Assembly: GCF_032362555.1 (NCBI RefSeq)
Contig: NC_083531.1
Coordinates: forward strand, 2,666,001-2,730,000
DNA: 64,000 bases
Direction of reading: 5' to 3'
Source: Amyelois transitella
Taxonomy: Eukaryota; Arthropoda; Insecta; Lepidoptera; Pyralidae
In this document: in pieces, positions 23,566 to 38,500 of the stretch
Layout: each line of letters opens with the position of its first letter
How positions within the stretch are numbered: the first letter of the stretch is position 1
Notes under the pieces: model-generated
Database searches by the model: none
Told to the model about the DNA's origin: nothing
What the model saw: only the letters and a program-made list of their open reading frames with translations
Program-made: the position numbers and the translations under genes

Positions 23566-26500
23566 ATGGAGACCAACGCAGACACCCCATACAAATTATT
23601 ATGTACGGCCTGCCTCTGCTTCGGACGTTCACTGCAGCCCCTGAGAGCAGGAAAACTCAACCAGTGCTATTTAGATATTATTAAAGAAATACCGGTAAGG
23701 CTCTTTTAATATAGATTTGATTTATGTACAAAAAGTAAGAGACCTCCCGCGTAAAACGAATAATCCAGTCATATCCTGTCCCTACGGGAATTTCCAAAAA
23801 TCCTTTCTTCATGGACTTCTTCCAGTTACAATCCACCTTGTCATTTCATCATTATTGGTTCAGTAGTTTTTGCTGTTTGGGTGGTGGGTGAATGGGTGTT
23901 TTCCAAAATCAAATCAAAATCAAAATCAAATCTCTTTATTGCGGAAACACAGGTAGAAAAGATGATACAAAACAGTTCGTGTCACTGTGATCTGTCTTCA
24001 CAAGACGTACAATAATTCAGTCAGATAATTTTTTTTAATTTAAATTATTCAATAATCAATTAAAAATCAAAATTTCGCCTTAATTTATACTTAATTAAAA
24101 ATAATATATATTTAGCAATAATGTCATCAATTAATATTTAATAAAAATAAAATATAATAATTATGTCACAATATCTTTTAAAAAGTCATTGACGCTATAA
24201 TAGCACTTAGCAGTTAGTAATAATTTTATTTCCTTTTTAAATGTTACTATGTCCAATTTTTTTAGATAATCCGGTAATTTGTTAAAAATAATAGGAGCCA
24301 TACCAATCACACTCTTGCCAAGCATAGCAGTCTTATGACCTCCAGTTGCCAGTTTTAGTTGATATTGGGATCTCAAATTATTTGGTCTCTTTCTAGTGTC
24401 TATTAATTTTTGAAATAAGTGCGGATTAGATTTAACAAAAATACATATTTCCATTATATAAACACAGGGTAGTGTTAAAAGTTTAAGTGTTTTAAAAATA
24501 GGTACACAACTTTCCATTGACTTTAGTCCACACATTGATCTGAGACATCTTTTTTGAGCTTTAAATACTTTGTCATTTTCACGTGAGTTACCCCAAAATA
24601 TTACACCATAACTTAAATGTGGCGTTACCATACCGTGGTAAGCTACAAGTGTAACATCCAATTTGACTTTTTTGGATAATCTGAATAATGCATAAGCTGA
24701 TTTATGTAACTTTTTACATATTGATTCAATGTGAGAATCCCATGTTAATTTGCTATCAACTTTAAGTCCTAAAAATCTAGTTTCTTGCACTTCTTCTATG
24801 TTCAGATTATTGTTTTTCACACAAATATTTAAAGGTAGTTTTTTGTTGTAAAAATGCATTAGTTTTGTTTTTTGCAAATTGATTTTCAAATTATTTATGT
24901 CTAACCATTTAATTATATCATTTAATGTATTATTTACGTCCAATTCATAACAATTCGGGTCAACGCATTTTATCACAGCAGTACTGTCATCAGCGAATAA
25001 AACCATATTTTGCTTAATGTTCAAAGGCAAATCATTTATATAAATGAGGAACAGTAACGGTCCTAGGACACTTCCTTGAGGAACGCCAAATCTGTTTAGT
25101 TTATAGTTTGACACATTATTTGTTTCTTGTTTTGTTTTATGACATAGACTAGTTAATTTTACACATTGCATTCTATTATTTAAGTAAGACTTTATTAAGT
25201 TTAATACATTTCCTCTTATTCCATACTTATCTAATTTGTTTATCAGTCTTTTACGATTGACATAGTCAAAAGCTTGTGTCATATCAGTATACATAACACA
25301 AACAGGATTACGATTATCTACATTTTTCATAACAATTTCAATTAAGTCATATATTGCCATATTGATGGTTTTGTTTTTCCTGAATCCCTTTTGTTCGTCG
25401 CATAAAATATCATATTTCGTCAAGTAATTATAAAGAGCGTTGTACAAGTATTTTTCAAATATTTTTGTAAAGATAGACCCTAGCGCTATTTGTCTATAGT
25501 TGGACATGCGTTTTTTATCTCCTGTTTTATGGAGTGGTATTATAATTGTCGGCTTTAAATTATCAGGATAAACACCAGCCGATATAGACATATTTATCAA
25601 GTGAGCTAAATGATCTGCAATATCCTCGCAGACAAACTTTACAGCTTTTGTGGAGATATCATCATATCCAGTACTGTTGGTATTTTTTAATGTTTTTATA
25701 ATTTTAATAATTTCTTCGACCATAATTGGCAACAAGAACATAGACTGCGGTTGAGCCTTTAGATCTACCTTATCTTGTAAGTTATTAGAGGAATTTTCAA
25801 TTTTGTCAATAAAATAAGTATTAAAAGTGTCTGCCATTAAAATTGGTTCTGATACTATGTTTCCTTCATTTTCAATCTCTAAAATAAAGTCTTTTTTGTT
25901 ATTTTTATTATTTATGATTTGCCAAGTTGCCTTGGATTTATTTTGGGAATTACTAATATATGAAGAATTTTGAACCCTTTGTGTCATATTTATAATTTTT
26001 TTTAATTTTTTGGAATAATTAACTAAGTTTATTTTAGACTGACTGGATGGCGCTATTCTATGTTTCCATAACAGCAGTCTTTTCTTTTTAGAACAAATTT
26101 TAATCCCCTTTGAAACCCACCGCAAATTCTTTTTATTTCGGTTAACGGTTTGAATTTTAAAGGGAAAGCAAAGATCATAGATCATTTTGAAATTATCAAA
26201 GAAATAATCAAACGCTGTATTGATATCGTTTGTACTGTAAATGCCCTCAAAAGGGAAAGATTTTATGTATTTTTTAAATAAATTCATATGCTCATTTGAC
26301 AAATTTCTCCTTTTTACACGCCAGTTATATAATTCATTAATTTTATTAATGGGGATCTCTAAAATTTGGGCTGTGTGATCCGACAAAGCAAAATCAATTA
26401 CTTGACTGTTGCATTGATCCCGTAAATTGTGAGCAAAATTATCAAGACAAGTTTGAGAGGTTGGTCTTGTAACTTCTTTGATTTGTAATTGAAGATTGTA

Positions 26501-29500
26501 ATTCATGAGAAAATATTCAAAGTCTTGAGATAAATTATTTTTTACCAGTACATTAATGTTAAAATCCCCACACATTATTATATTTTTATAAGAATTTTTA
26601 TTATATAATGTCTTTAAAATTAAATCTAATTTTTCATAAAAAATGTCAAAATCTTTTGAAGTAGATGGTCTGTATATACACAATATTACCATTTGATATT
26701 GGATTAATTCCGTTGCACAGCATTCCACAACACCAGGTACAGACAGTTCAGCTATATAATGCAACTCATTGTATCGAAAATATTTTTTTAATAATATACA
26801 AGTTCCACCACGTTTAATATCCGGTCTCGCATATATGGCTGCAGGAACATAATTTGAAAGTTCTATTTCATCTTCTTCACCAGACCGTATAAAATGCTCC
26901 GATATGCAAATAATGTCAATGTCAATCTTCTGGTCAGCTAATACTTCTATATTTACAGTTAACAAATCTGATTTATTTAACAATCCCGCAATATTTTGAT
27001 GTAAGATAGTTAATTTATTTCCCTTGGATTGATTTGCGAAAAAAATTTGTACACGTATTAACAATTGTGTCTTCAAATTCGGTGTTTTTAACGTCATCCT
27101 CGGTCACTATACTAAATACTAGTTCTTTCAGGTCATCAAATATTTTTTTCATACCTTTGTTTTTAATTGTACCATATCGGACTGAGAACATGTCACAGTC
27201 GTAGGTGAGATTTAAATTAGAATCTAACAAATAGGCATAGTTATGTGTGTGTATGTCCAGATATAATAAATTATTGAAACACTCCAATCTCCAGTTGAAT
27301 ATTGTTGAACTATTATTACATACAAAAGTCGGCAAACATATAACAATATTAGTATGAGTAATTACTTTTAGCGTCTCTCTTAGATTCAATACCAAGTCAA
27401 AATAATTATTAGTGGTCTTGAAATCCTCTTCTCCTATAAAAATTATACAGCAATCTCTGTGTGTAAATCCCTCCAATTTAGTGTCTAAATTATCAATCAG
27501 ATTATTTATTCCACAATTTGGTTTAAGATAGTGACATAAATTACAATCGCCAAAATGTTTTTGGGCAATGGAGACCATTTTAATATTCTTATTACTACTT
27601 ATCATACATATTTTTTTGGTAACATTTTCAGGTTTTTGGTTTATTGTCAGAGGGTTTTGATTCTTTATATTGCTCCTTTTTTCTGTATTTTCTTGGCCTT
27701 CCAAATTATTTTTTGCTTTTTTAGTATTATTCGATGTCTGTTTCCCTTTTTTCGTAGACGAAAGATTTTCTGAAGTTTTATGTACAGTTTTAAAATCTGT
27801 TATCATTTGTTTTAGGTTGCCATTTTCCATTAATAATCCCGAAATTTTTTGATTTGCTAATTTTAATTTCTCTTTTAATTCTACTATTTCTTTTTTGAGA
27901 TCTTGTAATTGGTCTTCATGTTCGCTATCAGAAGGTATTGTGCTATTTTCATTTGTTTGTTCATATATTGACAAATCCAGGTAAACGGGACTTTTTGTAG
28001 CTGCGCCTCGATGCATAGTAACACCACCGTCAAATGAAGTTCGAACCGGAGTATTTGTGTTGTCCTTTTTGGGCTGTTTACTCTTACATATCACACAGTT
28101 CCATGCATCCTTCTGACTTTTGGTCATTGTTTTAAAAATTTGTGTAGAAATATTAGCACAGACAAGATCATAAAACTGATTACAAACACCACATTTAACG
28201 CACATTTCATCCTCAATTATAATTTTACATCCATCGCATAAAGTGGTCATTTTTCCCAATATGATGTTGATATCGACTGCAAACAGCTCGCTCAACAGAT
28301 CGCTTAACAGATCCTTTGATAACTTGAGTACGTATGTAGCTGGCCTCCGCGATGCGCTCGGTGATATGATGATTCACACAGCGACGACGCTGCGGGTTGC
28401 GGTAGGTCAGGGACAACGACTGAATTTTGAATTTCTTGAAATGTTTTTGTCTATAACTTCACGAATTTCAAACTTTTTGTAAATTAAATTTCACACTTTT
28501 ATTCATCACAGTTTATGTTTTATAAAAATCATTGCACAAATAAAAATATAACATTATTTATAATATTTAGATTAAAATTACTGACGGCGGCGGTTAGATT
28601 TTTAATGTTTGCCTCTTGACGGCTCGGACGTGATCTCCTTCTATACGTACACATATATAAAGATAAAATTTTAAAATTTAATATATTTTTAATGATACAT
28701 GCATACATATGGTAACATCTATCTCCCTTGCGGGGTAGACAGAGCCAACAGTCTTGAAAAGACTGAATGGCCACGTTCAGCTATTTGGCTTAACGATAGA
28801 ATTGAGATTCAACTAGTGACAGGTTGCTAGCCCATCACCTACAAAAGAATCCCAAGTTTCTAAGCCTATCCCTTAGTCGCCTTTTACGACATCCATGGGA
28901 AAGAGATGGAGTGGTCCTATTCTATTTTGTATTGGTGCCAGGAACCGCACAGTTTAATGATACGTATTTATAAATGGTATTCAAGAAAAATTTATGTACT
29001 ACAGAATTATCATTTAATTACAGCTGTACAACACCCCAATACAATGTCCAAGTGTCTGTCTGGAGTGTTCTGCTCTGCTCCGGAAGGTGGTGTCATTCCG
29101 GGAGCAGGTCCAGGATTCATACAGGATATTGCAGGCTTATACTAGTGAGGTGATTTCCTTGTTGCATTTTTATCTATATTAATTAATAATATTATAAAGC
29201 TGAAGAGTTTGTTTGTTTGTTTGAACACTCTATTCTCAGGAACTACTGGTTCGAATTGAAAAATTCTTTTTATGTTGAATGGATCATTTATCGAGGAAGG
29301 CTTTAGGCTATATAACATCACTCTGTAAATATTAGGAGCGAAGAAATAATGGAAAATGTGAAAAAAACAGGGGGAAATAATTCATTTGTCAATGATGCCC
29401 AAAATAACTATTCCAAGCGCACGAATACACGGGCACAGCAAGTATAAAATATAAATAAGTGCGACTAAGGGATATGCTTATAAACTTGCGATTCCTCTTG

Positions 29501-32500
29501 TAAGCGTAGGTCTAGCAACCTATCACTATTTGAATCTCAATTACATTGTGAAGCCATACAGCTGAATGTGGCCGTTCAGTCTTTTCGAAACTGTTGGTTC
29601 TGTCTACCCTGCAAGGAATACGATGAAACTGAGACTGAAATAGTGTTAGTTCATTTTATTATTATTATTTTTTTACTTTTAGGCGATGGGCTAGCAACCC
29701 GTCACTATTTGAATCTCAATTCTATCATTGGGCCAAACTAACAAATTTGGCCTATCAGTCTTTTCAAGACTGTTGGCTCTGTCTACCCCGTAAGGGATAA
29801 AGACGTGATCATATGTATGTATGTATATATTTTTTTACATTGACAATTTAATTAAACATTTATATGTCTTGTACACAACTTTTTTTTCAGACTCTAACGG
29901 AATGTCTCCTAACCGACGTGACGCGGCCTCCCAAACTGCGCACACACATCTTGGAATCCATAGATATAATGCCTATGAATCATGTCACAGATATTGCAGT
30001 ACACAAGGAGGCAAGTATGAAGAGTGAGCTGAAGAATGAGTTTCACGGTGAGAATTTCCTTTCCTGTTCATTCTTTCATTCATACATACATATAATCAAG
30101 TCTATATCCGTCACAGGGTAGACAAAACAAACAGTCTTTGAAGACTGAAACGCTACATTCGGCTGTATGGCTTGATGATGGAATTGAGATTCAAATAGTG
30201 ACAGGTTGCTAGCACATCGCCTATAAAAAGGATTCCGAATTTATTAGCCTTTGCCTTAGTCGCCTTTTACGACGCACATGGATAAGAGATGTAGTGGTCC
30301 ACAACGCGAGGCGATGGGCTAGCAACCTGTCACTATTTGAATTTCAATTCTAGGGATTGAATGGAATTGGCCATGCAGCTGAAAGTGGTTTTTCAGTCTT
30401 TAAAGGCTGTTCTGTCTCTGTCTACCCCGCAAGGTTATATGTATGTAACAGCTAGTATATCCCATATTGCAAAACTAAAGCTAATTTGTACTTCTTTCAG
30501 ATCCAGAAATTGAAATAGACAAATCAAAATCCAGAGAATCAAGTGCGATAGAAAGGGACAGAAAATCGAATGAAGCGACAAAAGTATGCGCGAGCGCAGC
30601 CGGCGGTGATTACTATGTTGTGTGTGTGAAAGACGAGTTGAAGGATGAGAATAAAGGTGAGTTATTCATACATTTACCATTCATCCTTGCTTTGCTTCTA
30701 CGCTGTAGGAAAACATTGTGAGGAAATATCGCGTATTTTTTTTTATTGTATTCAATTGCACATAAAAAGTCAATGTGGACTTATTCCATTAAGGATTTCT
30801 ACCAGTCAACAAATTTTTTGAAATAACAATGTTTCTGCACTTTAGAATAGGACTACTTGATATTGTAAAAGGCGACAAAGGAAGAGGCTAATAAATTTGG
30901 GATTTTAGGCGATGGGCTAGCAATCTGTCACTGTATGAATCTCAGTTTCACCATTAAGCCATACAGCTGACCTTGGCCTTTCACTCTTTTTAAGACTGTT
31001 GCCTCGGTCTACCCCGCAATGGGTGAAGACGTGATTCGTGTATGTATTTACGCATTTTTATGTGTTGATTGTTTGTCAAAAAAATCTATTGGCAAGCTTA
31101 CTAATGTTTCTTAATTAACATGTTTTAGAAGAATTCCATCAAGAAATAGGCCAAGACTACCCTCAATCAGACGGCTCTATATCAGACCAAGAAGCTGATT
31201 TTAAAGAGTGTAACATAGACGAACAAATGGAGGCATTTCTCACGGATATTAAGAAAGAAAAAGGCAAAGTTAAAAAGAGAAAGGTGAAAAGAAAAAAGGA
31301 GAATGTTAAGGTAAGTTGTTGATGGAATTGTTGCCGGCACCAAAAGAAAAAGAATGGGACCACTCCATCTCTTTTCCATGGATGTGGTAAAAGTACATAT
31401 GTGTAGCGGGAGCGACGATTCGGCTTGACAAAAGGAAGATCTTTCTATATGACGCGTGGGGAACAGTGCGACAGACGATGTTGTGTCGGAGGTTGTATAT
31501 ATATACGCTCCAATCAGTGAAATCTTTGCTTGCGCGATTTAGATTCTTCGCCGCTATTGGCTGAGCGCGTCAATTTCTTCGCGATGATTGACAGCTGTTG
31601 TCTGATTGGCTGTTGTGACGTGTGGCGTAGAGATATAGACATTCGCTATATATATGTATGTAAATTTTTAAAAACTTATGTTTCAGACATCAAAAGATAG
31701 CACCGTAGCGACATCTAAAATCCATACAATTGAGCTGACTTACGAAGAGATGTTGGCGGAAAGAGCGAGAGATTCAGCAAAAGAGAGTTATTTGAAGGCA
31801 GAGTTTAAGTGCATGACATGTCTAGTGGGATTCAACTATAAGGCCAGTTATAATTCCCACATGGCCGCAAAACATTCTCCGGTGAGTACATATATACATA
31901 CATTAAATCACGCCTCTTTCCTGGAGGGGTAGGCAGAATACCTCTTTCCACTTGCCACAATCTCTGCATCTTCCTTTGCTTCATCCACATTCATAACTAT
32001 AGTACATACATACATATAATCACGTCTATATCCCTTGCGGGGTAGACAGAGCCAACAGTCTTGAAAAGACTGAATGGCCACGTTCATCTATTCGGCTTAA
32101 AGAAAGAATTGAGATTCAAATAGTGACAGGTTGCTAGCCCATCGCCTAAAAGAGGAATCTCAAGTTTATAAGCCTTACCCTTAGTCGACATCCATGGGAA
32201 AGACATCTCTTTCCCATGGATGTCGTAAAGGCACCAGTAGAAAAAAAAGAATAGGAACACTCCATCGAGTGTTCCTATTCTTTTTTTTCTACTGGTGCCG
32301 GGAACCACACGGCACTATATATATGTATGTATGTAATTAATTGATTTTTATGTCTGATTTCAGTCAATCGGTAACTACAGCTGTCCAATATGTAACACAG
32401 TTTTACCTACTTTGGAGTCGTTTCAAACCCACTACAGAAGACATATGAGAAGGTGAGATTTAATATCTCTTTCTTTCTTCAACCATCTTTTTTTATATTT

Positions 32501-35500
32501 AATTATTTTAATTAAATATAAATCATCATGTCTCTTATCTTGGGTTTACTGGAAAAGATTTTTTTTTTTAAATAAGCAGAACCTATGTAATTTTGTTTCT
32601 TGTATTTCTCATTCTTGATGTTTTCTGGGTACCTTAATTTGTAAATAAAGAAGGTTGCCTAAAGGTTCTTTTTCCCTTTTCCCTCTTCGTACCTTTTATC
32701 ACAAGTCGGTCTATACATGCTTCAAAACCTATCTGGAAGAGATTGCTGTTTAGTACTAACTTGGTCCTTCGAGCCGGATTTCATCTTTTTTTTTTCTGGT
32801 TATTGACAAGGGGAAATAATCAAAATTTAATTACGTAAAATTAAAAATCTAGTTAATTATAAGTCAGATTTTAGGAAACTTTATACTTATAGAATTTTAA
32901 TTTGTTAATTCGTAACAAATTAAACATAAATTAAGAATTTAAAACTGTTATCTACATAGTTTCATAAAATCTGTAACCAAATTAAAAGAAGTTAAATAGT
33001 TATTTTCTTAACACCAAACAGATACGAATGCAGTATGTGCCAGCGACGAACCCTGGACCTCAAGGTTATGGAGCAGCACTACTACTCCACACACCGGATC
33101 TCCCTCAAGCAGTACCCGTGTTCGGAATGCGCCCACGTGTCCAAGTGAGTCAGACAGTCAATTAATCAAAATAGCTTGTTTTTTCTTTATATAGGTACGG
33201 CATAAAAAAATAAATATATACAGGACAGATTACACAGATTATGTTAGCTTCGAACATACATACATACATATGGTCACGTCTATATCCCTTGCGGGGTAGA
33301 CAGTAGTCTTGGTAGTCTTGAAAAGACTGAATGGCCACGTTCAGCTATTTGGCTTAATGATAGAACCGAGATTCAAATAGTGACAGGTTGCTAGCCCATC
33401 GCCTAAAAGAGGAATCCTAAGTTTATAAGCCTATCCCTTAGTCGCCTTTTACGACATCCATGGGAAAGAGATGGAGTGGTCCTATTCTTTTTTGTAATAG
33501 TGCCGGGAACCACACGGCACTTAGCTTCGAAGTAAGTTCGAAACTTGTGTTACCAAATACTAACTCAACGATACTATATTTTATAATAAATACTTAGATA
33601 GATAAACATCCAAGATCGCCAATCGGAGAAAGTTCGTTTCTTATCATGCCCTGGCCGAGATTCGAACCCGCGACCTCCGGTGTCATAGACAAGCGCACTA
33701 CCGCTGCGCCACAGAGGCCGTTTGATTGTCATATATATATATACCACTCAAAAATAGATCTAAATTTTTCTGGTTATCGGTAAGTTCCGGTTGCATCCTC
33801 ACCACTCTGGAGAGGAGCCCGGAGTACGCCTTTGACCATGGACCCTGGATTGGGTGAGTCAGGTGTTTACACGAAGCGACTCCCGTCTGACCTCCGCAAC
33901 CTTTGCAGGGGAACCTGAACCCTCACTCCCCCCATCATCTCCCTCTCCATATATTAAGTATAATTTACTATTCTACTCTAAGTATAATTTAATATTGTGA
34001 AGTTGACGTTGTTGAAGAAAATGCTGCAGTGCAGTTTGTTACCGCTTCTTCTGCACTGACGCCTTGGAAGCGGCAGTAAACTTAGTTTTTAAGTAATTTA
34101 TTTGACGTCAACCAATGTTGTTAAATCATACGACAATTATTAAGCGATATATAGTATCCTATAATAATGAATAAAAATTTTGAATTTGAATATATTGACG
34201 GCCTCTGTGGCGCAGCGGTAGTACGCTTGTCTGTGACACCGGAGGTCCCGGGTTCGAATCTCGGCCAGGGCATGATGAGAAAACAACTTTTTCTGATTGG
34301 CCTGGGTCTTGGATGTTTATCTATATAAGTATTTATTATAAAATATAGTATCGTTAAGTTAGTATCTCGTAACACAAGTCTCGAACTTACTTCGAGGCTA
34401 ACTCAATTTCTGTAATTTGTCCCGTATATATTTATATGTATTGATTATTTATCTGATTTCCAATTTCTATAACTTAGAGATGTTCAAGGTGTCATTGTAA
34501 TCAGTTATTTGTGAAACCTTCTCTGGCTACAAATACTAAGACTGTTCTTAATAGAGCGAGGTTTTTTTTTTATTAATGTTTTTTTTTTTATAACAGCTCC
34601 ATAGATCTCCACCGCTATCATAAAGACACTCATAAGGCCCGCGTCCAGTGCCCGGATTGCGACAAATCCTTCATTCACAGAGCGGGTCTCATGAATCATA
34701 GACTGTGAGTATTTTTTTTTTGGGATACTTTAATATCACTTAATAATTGTCATACAGGGTGACATTTAAAACAACTGCATCCTTTTAAACATAGACTATA
34801 TACCCATGCTTCTGACCCGTTTGAGCCTATTTTTATTTAAATTAAACATCATCATTTTCACATTTAAAAATCCACAAAAACTACGTCACACGCTTTATTA
34901 AACACCAATACTACAAAAGAAATTAAAATTAAACATCTAAATAAATGTCTGAACAATGAACCTTTATAAATATCTTTATAATAAATCTTTCTGAAATATG
35001 AACCGATATTTTTCTTTTAACGTTTTTAAATATCCTTTAGATGAGTACACTTAACAGTTAAATTTATGCAGTTGAATTAAAAGTCACCCTGTAGACGTGA
35101 CCATATGTATGTATGTAATTTGAATTTTTAAATTAGAATGTAATATGGTATTTTTAATTTTCAGTGCTGTTCACGAGCTGAACAATAAGTTCCCGTGCAC
35201 GATATGCGATAAAGTTTTCAGATGGAAGACGAGTCTAAAGAGACATTTGGAGAAGCACGATACACGGGCTCTGGTAAGTTTTTGACGGATTCTGTAATCT
35301 ATTTTTATGTACCTAGGTGTTTTATACTAGCGACCCGCCCCGGCTTCGCACGGGTGCAAAATTATAAATGTTATTATAAATAAAACCTTCCTCTCGAATC
35401 ACTCTACCTGTTACAGAAAACTGCATCAAAATCCGTTGCGTAATTTTAAAGATTTAAGCATACAGACAAACAGACTAAAATAGCGACTTTGTTTTATACT

Positions 35501-38500
35501 ATGTAGTGATGTCAATCATTCATTCATTCAATAGTCCGTGTTGCCGTGTGGTTCCCAGAACCAATAGAAAAAAGAATAGGACCACTCCATCTCTTTCCCA
35601 TGGATGTCGTTAAAGGCGACTAAGGGATATGCTTACAAACTTGGGATTCTTATTTTAGGCGATGGGCTAGCAACCTGTCACTATTTGAATCTCAATTCTA
35701 TCATTGTGCCAAATAGCTGAACGTGGCCTATCAATTTTTCCAAGACCGTTGGCTCTGTCTACCCCGCAAGGGATATAGACGTGATTATATGTATTTATAT
35801 AATTCTATTTTAAATTTATCTTGTAAGCATTTTGGATGTAATGTCTGTTAGCTTGTAAGATGTACCTATTGAATAAATAAATATATGTATGTATGTGTAT
35901 ACCATAAATTTACATATAATCACGTCTATATCCCTTGCGGGGTAGACAGAGCCTACAGCCTTGCAAAGACTGATAGGCCACGTTCAGCTATTTGGCTTTA
36001 AGATATGATTGAGATTCCAATAGTGACAGGTTGCTAGCCCATCGCCTAAAAGAAGAATCCCAAGTTTATAAGCCTACCCCTTAGTCGGCTTTTACGACAA
36101 CCATGGGAAAGAGATGGAGTGGTCCTATTCTTTTTTGTATTGGCGCCGGGAACCACACAACAACAACCATAAATTTACATCAAATTTTATCTATTCCCAG
36201 GACAAAACCGCATCGAACGTGGCACGCTGCGAGACGTGCAAAATTAACTTCGCATCGGAATGTTCGTACAAGCGGCACATGAAGAACAGCCTTAAACATG
36301 TCACGCAGGACCAGTTGAGGTGAGAACGGCGAACAAACAAACATACATACATACATACAGCGTGCTGGCGAACCGCTACGGTTAGGTTATATTTTATTAT
36401 AGATGTGTCCGCGACTTCGTCCGCGTGGAATAGTTATATTGGGCATCATTGAAGCCCTCAAGGATGAATAGTTTTCCCCGTTTTTTTTCACTTTTTCCCT
36501 TATTTCTTCGCTTCTTACAGTTGCAGCGTGATGTTATATAGCCTAAAGCCTTTCTTGATAAATGGTCTATTCAACGCGAAAATAATTTTTCAATTCGAAC
36601 CAGTAGTTTCTGAGATTAGCGCGTTAAAACAAACAAACAAACTCTTTAGTTTTATAATATTATAAAATTCTAGTGTCACAATGCTTGTTCCCGTACTCCT
36701 CCGGAACGGCTCGACCGATTCTCATGAAATTTTGTGAGCATATTGAGTGGGTCTGAGAATCGGCCAACATCTGTTTTTCATACACCTTAGTGATAAGGGT
36801 TGTTCACATTTAAATTTCTTTTTAAACTAGGAATTAAATAAATATTTATATGGCAAAACAACAAATAGAATAGAATAGATTTATTTTCAAAATTGTATAC
36901 AAGGTATCACTTATTGACATCACATCACTTAAATCTAATTATAACTACTGCCGCACCCAAAGCGCGTGAGTAGAAGAAGCGGCGGAACAAACTACACTGC
37001 AGCGTTTTCATCGGACGTCAATTTACAAATACATACAGATTATGATTATTATGATTATTTGCCGGGACATCTAGTTTTAACATAGGTATAAATATAATAT
37101 ATCATGTCAACAGATATGTATGCGACCATTGCGACAGGAGATTCGCTGACAAAACGAAGCTGAGAGATCACATTGAGGAGAAACATTTGCATAGAACATA
37201 CCAGTGTCATATATGTCTCAAGGTAATATTATAATATAATACAAACATACATATGGTCACGTCTATATCCCTTGCGGGGTAGACAGAGCCTACAGTCTAG
37301 AGACAGGTTGCTAACCTATCGCTTAAAAGAAGAATCCCAGGTTAATAATCCTATTCCTTAGTCGCCTTTTACGACATCCATGGGAAAGAGATGGAGTGGT
37401 CCTATTCTTTTTTGTATTGGTGCCGGGAACCACACGGCATAATATAATATAATCACGTCTTTATATGTAGATACGAGTAAGGTTTAGGGCTCATAAACTT
37501 GGGATTCTTTTTAAGGCGATTGGCTAGCAACCAGTCGTTCCTGTCATCAAGCCAACACAGCTGAACGAGACGTTTTTACAAGACTGTTGGCTCTGTCTAC
37601 CCCGCAAGGGATGTAGACGTGACTATATGTATGTATGTGTGTCTTTATACGTTACGGGGTAGACAGAATACGGACAGGTTGCTAACCCATCGCCTAAAAG
37701 AAGAATTCCAGGTTTATAATCATATTCCTTAGTCGCCTTTTACGACATCCATCAGGGAAAAAGATGGAGTGGTTCTATTTTTTTTTCTATTGGTGCCAGG
37801 AACCACACGGCATCAAAGTTTTAACTATTGCACATGGCCATTTATTTATTTATTCTTTAGTGTAACAATTCGCAAAGTACAATAGGCGGACTTAATGCTA
37901 ATAGCATTATCTAACAGTCTACCATTGGGTTGAGCGGAGTACCTTTGTTTGTGGCATTTATTTATTTAAACTTCATTGCACAAAATACAAATGTACAGCA
38001 CAATTGGCGGACTTAATGCTAGAAGCATTATCTACCAGTCAACCATTGGGTCTGACAGAGAACTTTATGTGGGGTCAAACTAAATAAGTATATTTATACC
38101 TACACAAAGTATGAAATAAAATAATTATAATATAATATACATACATAAAAACTACAATAGACAAACAATAGATTCAGCGTGCAGAGATCGTGGCAATGTG
38201 GAAAGAGGTAGTCTCTGCCTACCCCTCCGGGAAAGAGGCGTGATTTTATGTATGTATGTATGCATAGACAAACGATATATTAAAATTTATAAAATTCGCA
38301 GCCTTCGAAAAACCGCGTGGGATTGGACCAGCACATTCGGAATGTGCACAAAGGGAGGCCGAACGACAAAATGTGCCACCATTGCGGCAAAGGATTCCCG
38401 GTGAGCGTGACATAACACGTAACCACGTCTATGTACATTGCGGGGTAGACAGAGGCAACAGTCTTGAATATGTTAGAATTGAGATTCAAATATTGACAGG

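Larger units (their letters stand above)
23905..28420 (-). mobile_element. Non-LTR retrotransposon, CR1/L2/Jockey-like, apparently full length
   Basis: About 4.5 kb on the minus strand. It has a 5' leader near 28420 (starting around TCAGTCGTTGTCCCTGACC), ORF1 with a PHD-like finger, ORF2 with endonuclease plus reverse transcriptase, AATAAA, and a 3' microsatellite tail of TGATTT repeats (23905-23931) rather than poly(A). Boundaries are approximate and I found no target duplication. Inserted antisense in intron 1 of gene B. Confidence 0.88.

Noticed and set aside
28225-28774. Small frames near the LINE 5' end
   Set aside because: Leader/SINE sequence with no start context or domain; the ORF1 frame extends upstream of its ATG only as untranslated sequence.
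34198-34270. Possible tRNA gene (also 9920-9990, 46190-46262, 62515-62588)
   Set aside because: A and B boxes are present but each is fused to the same SINE body and lacks a paired acceptor stem.
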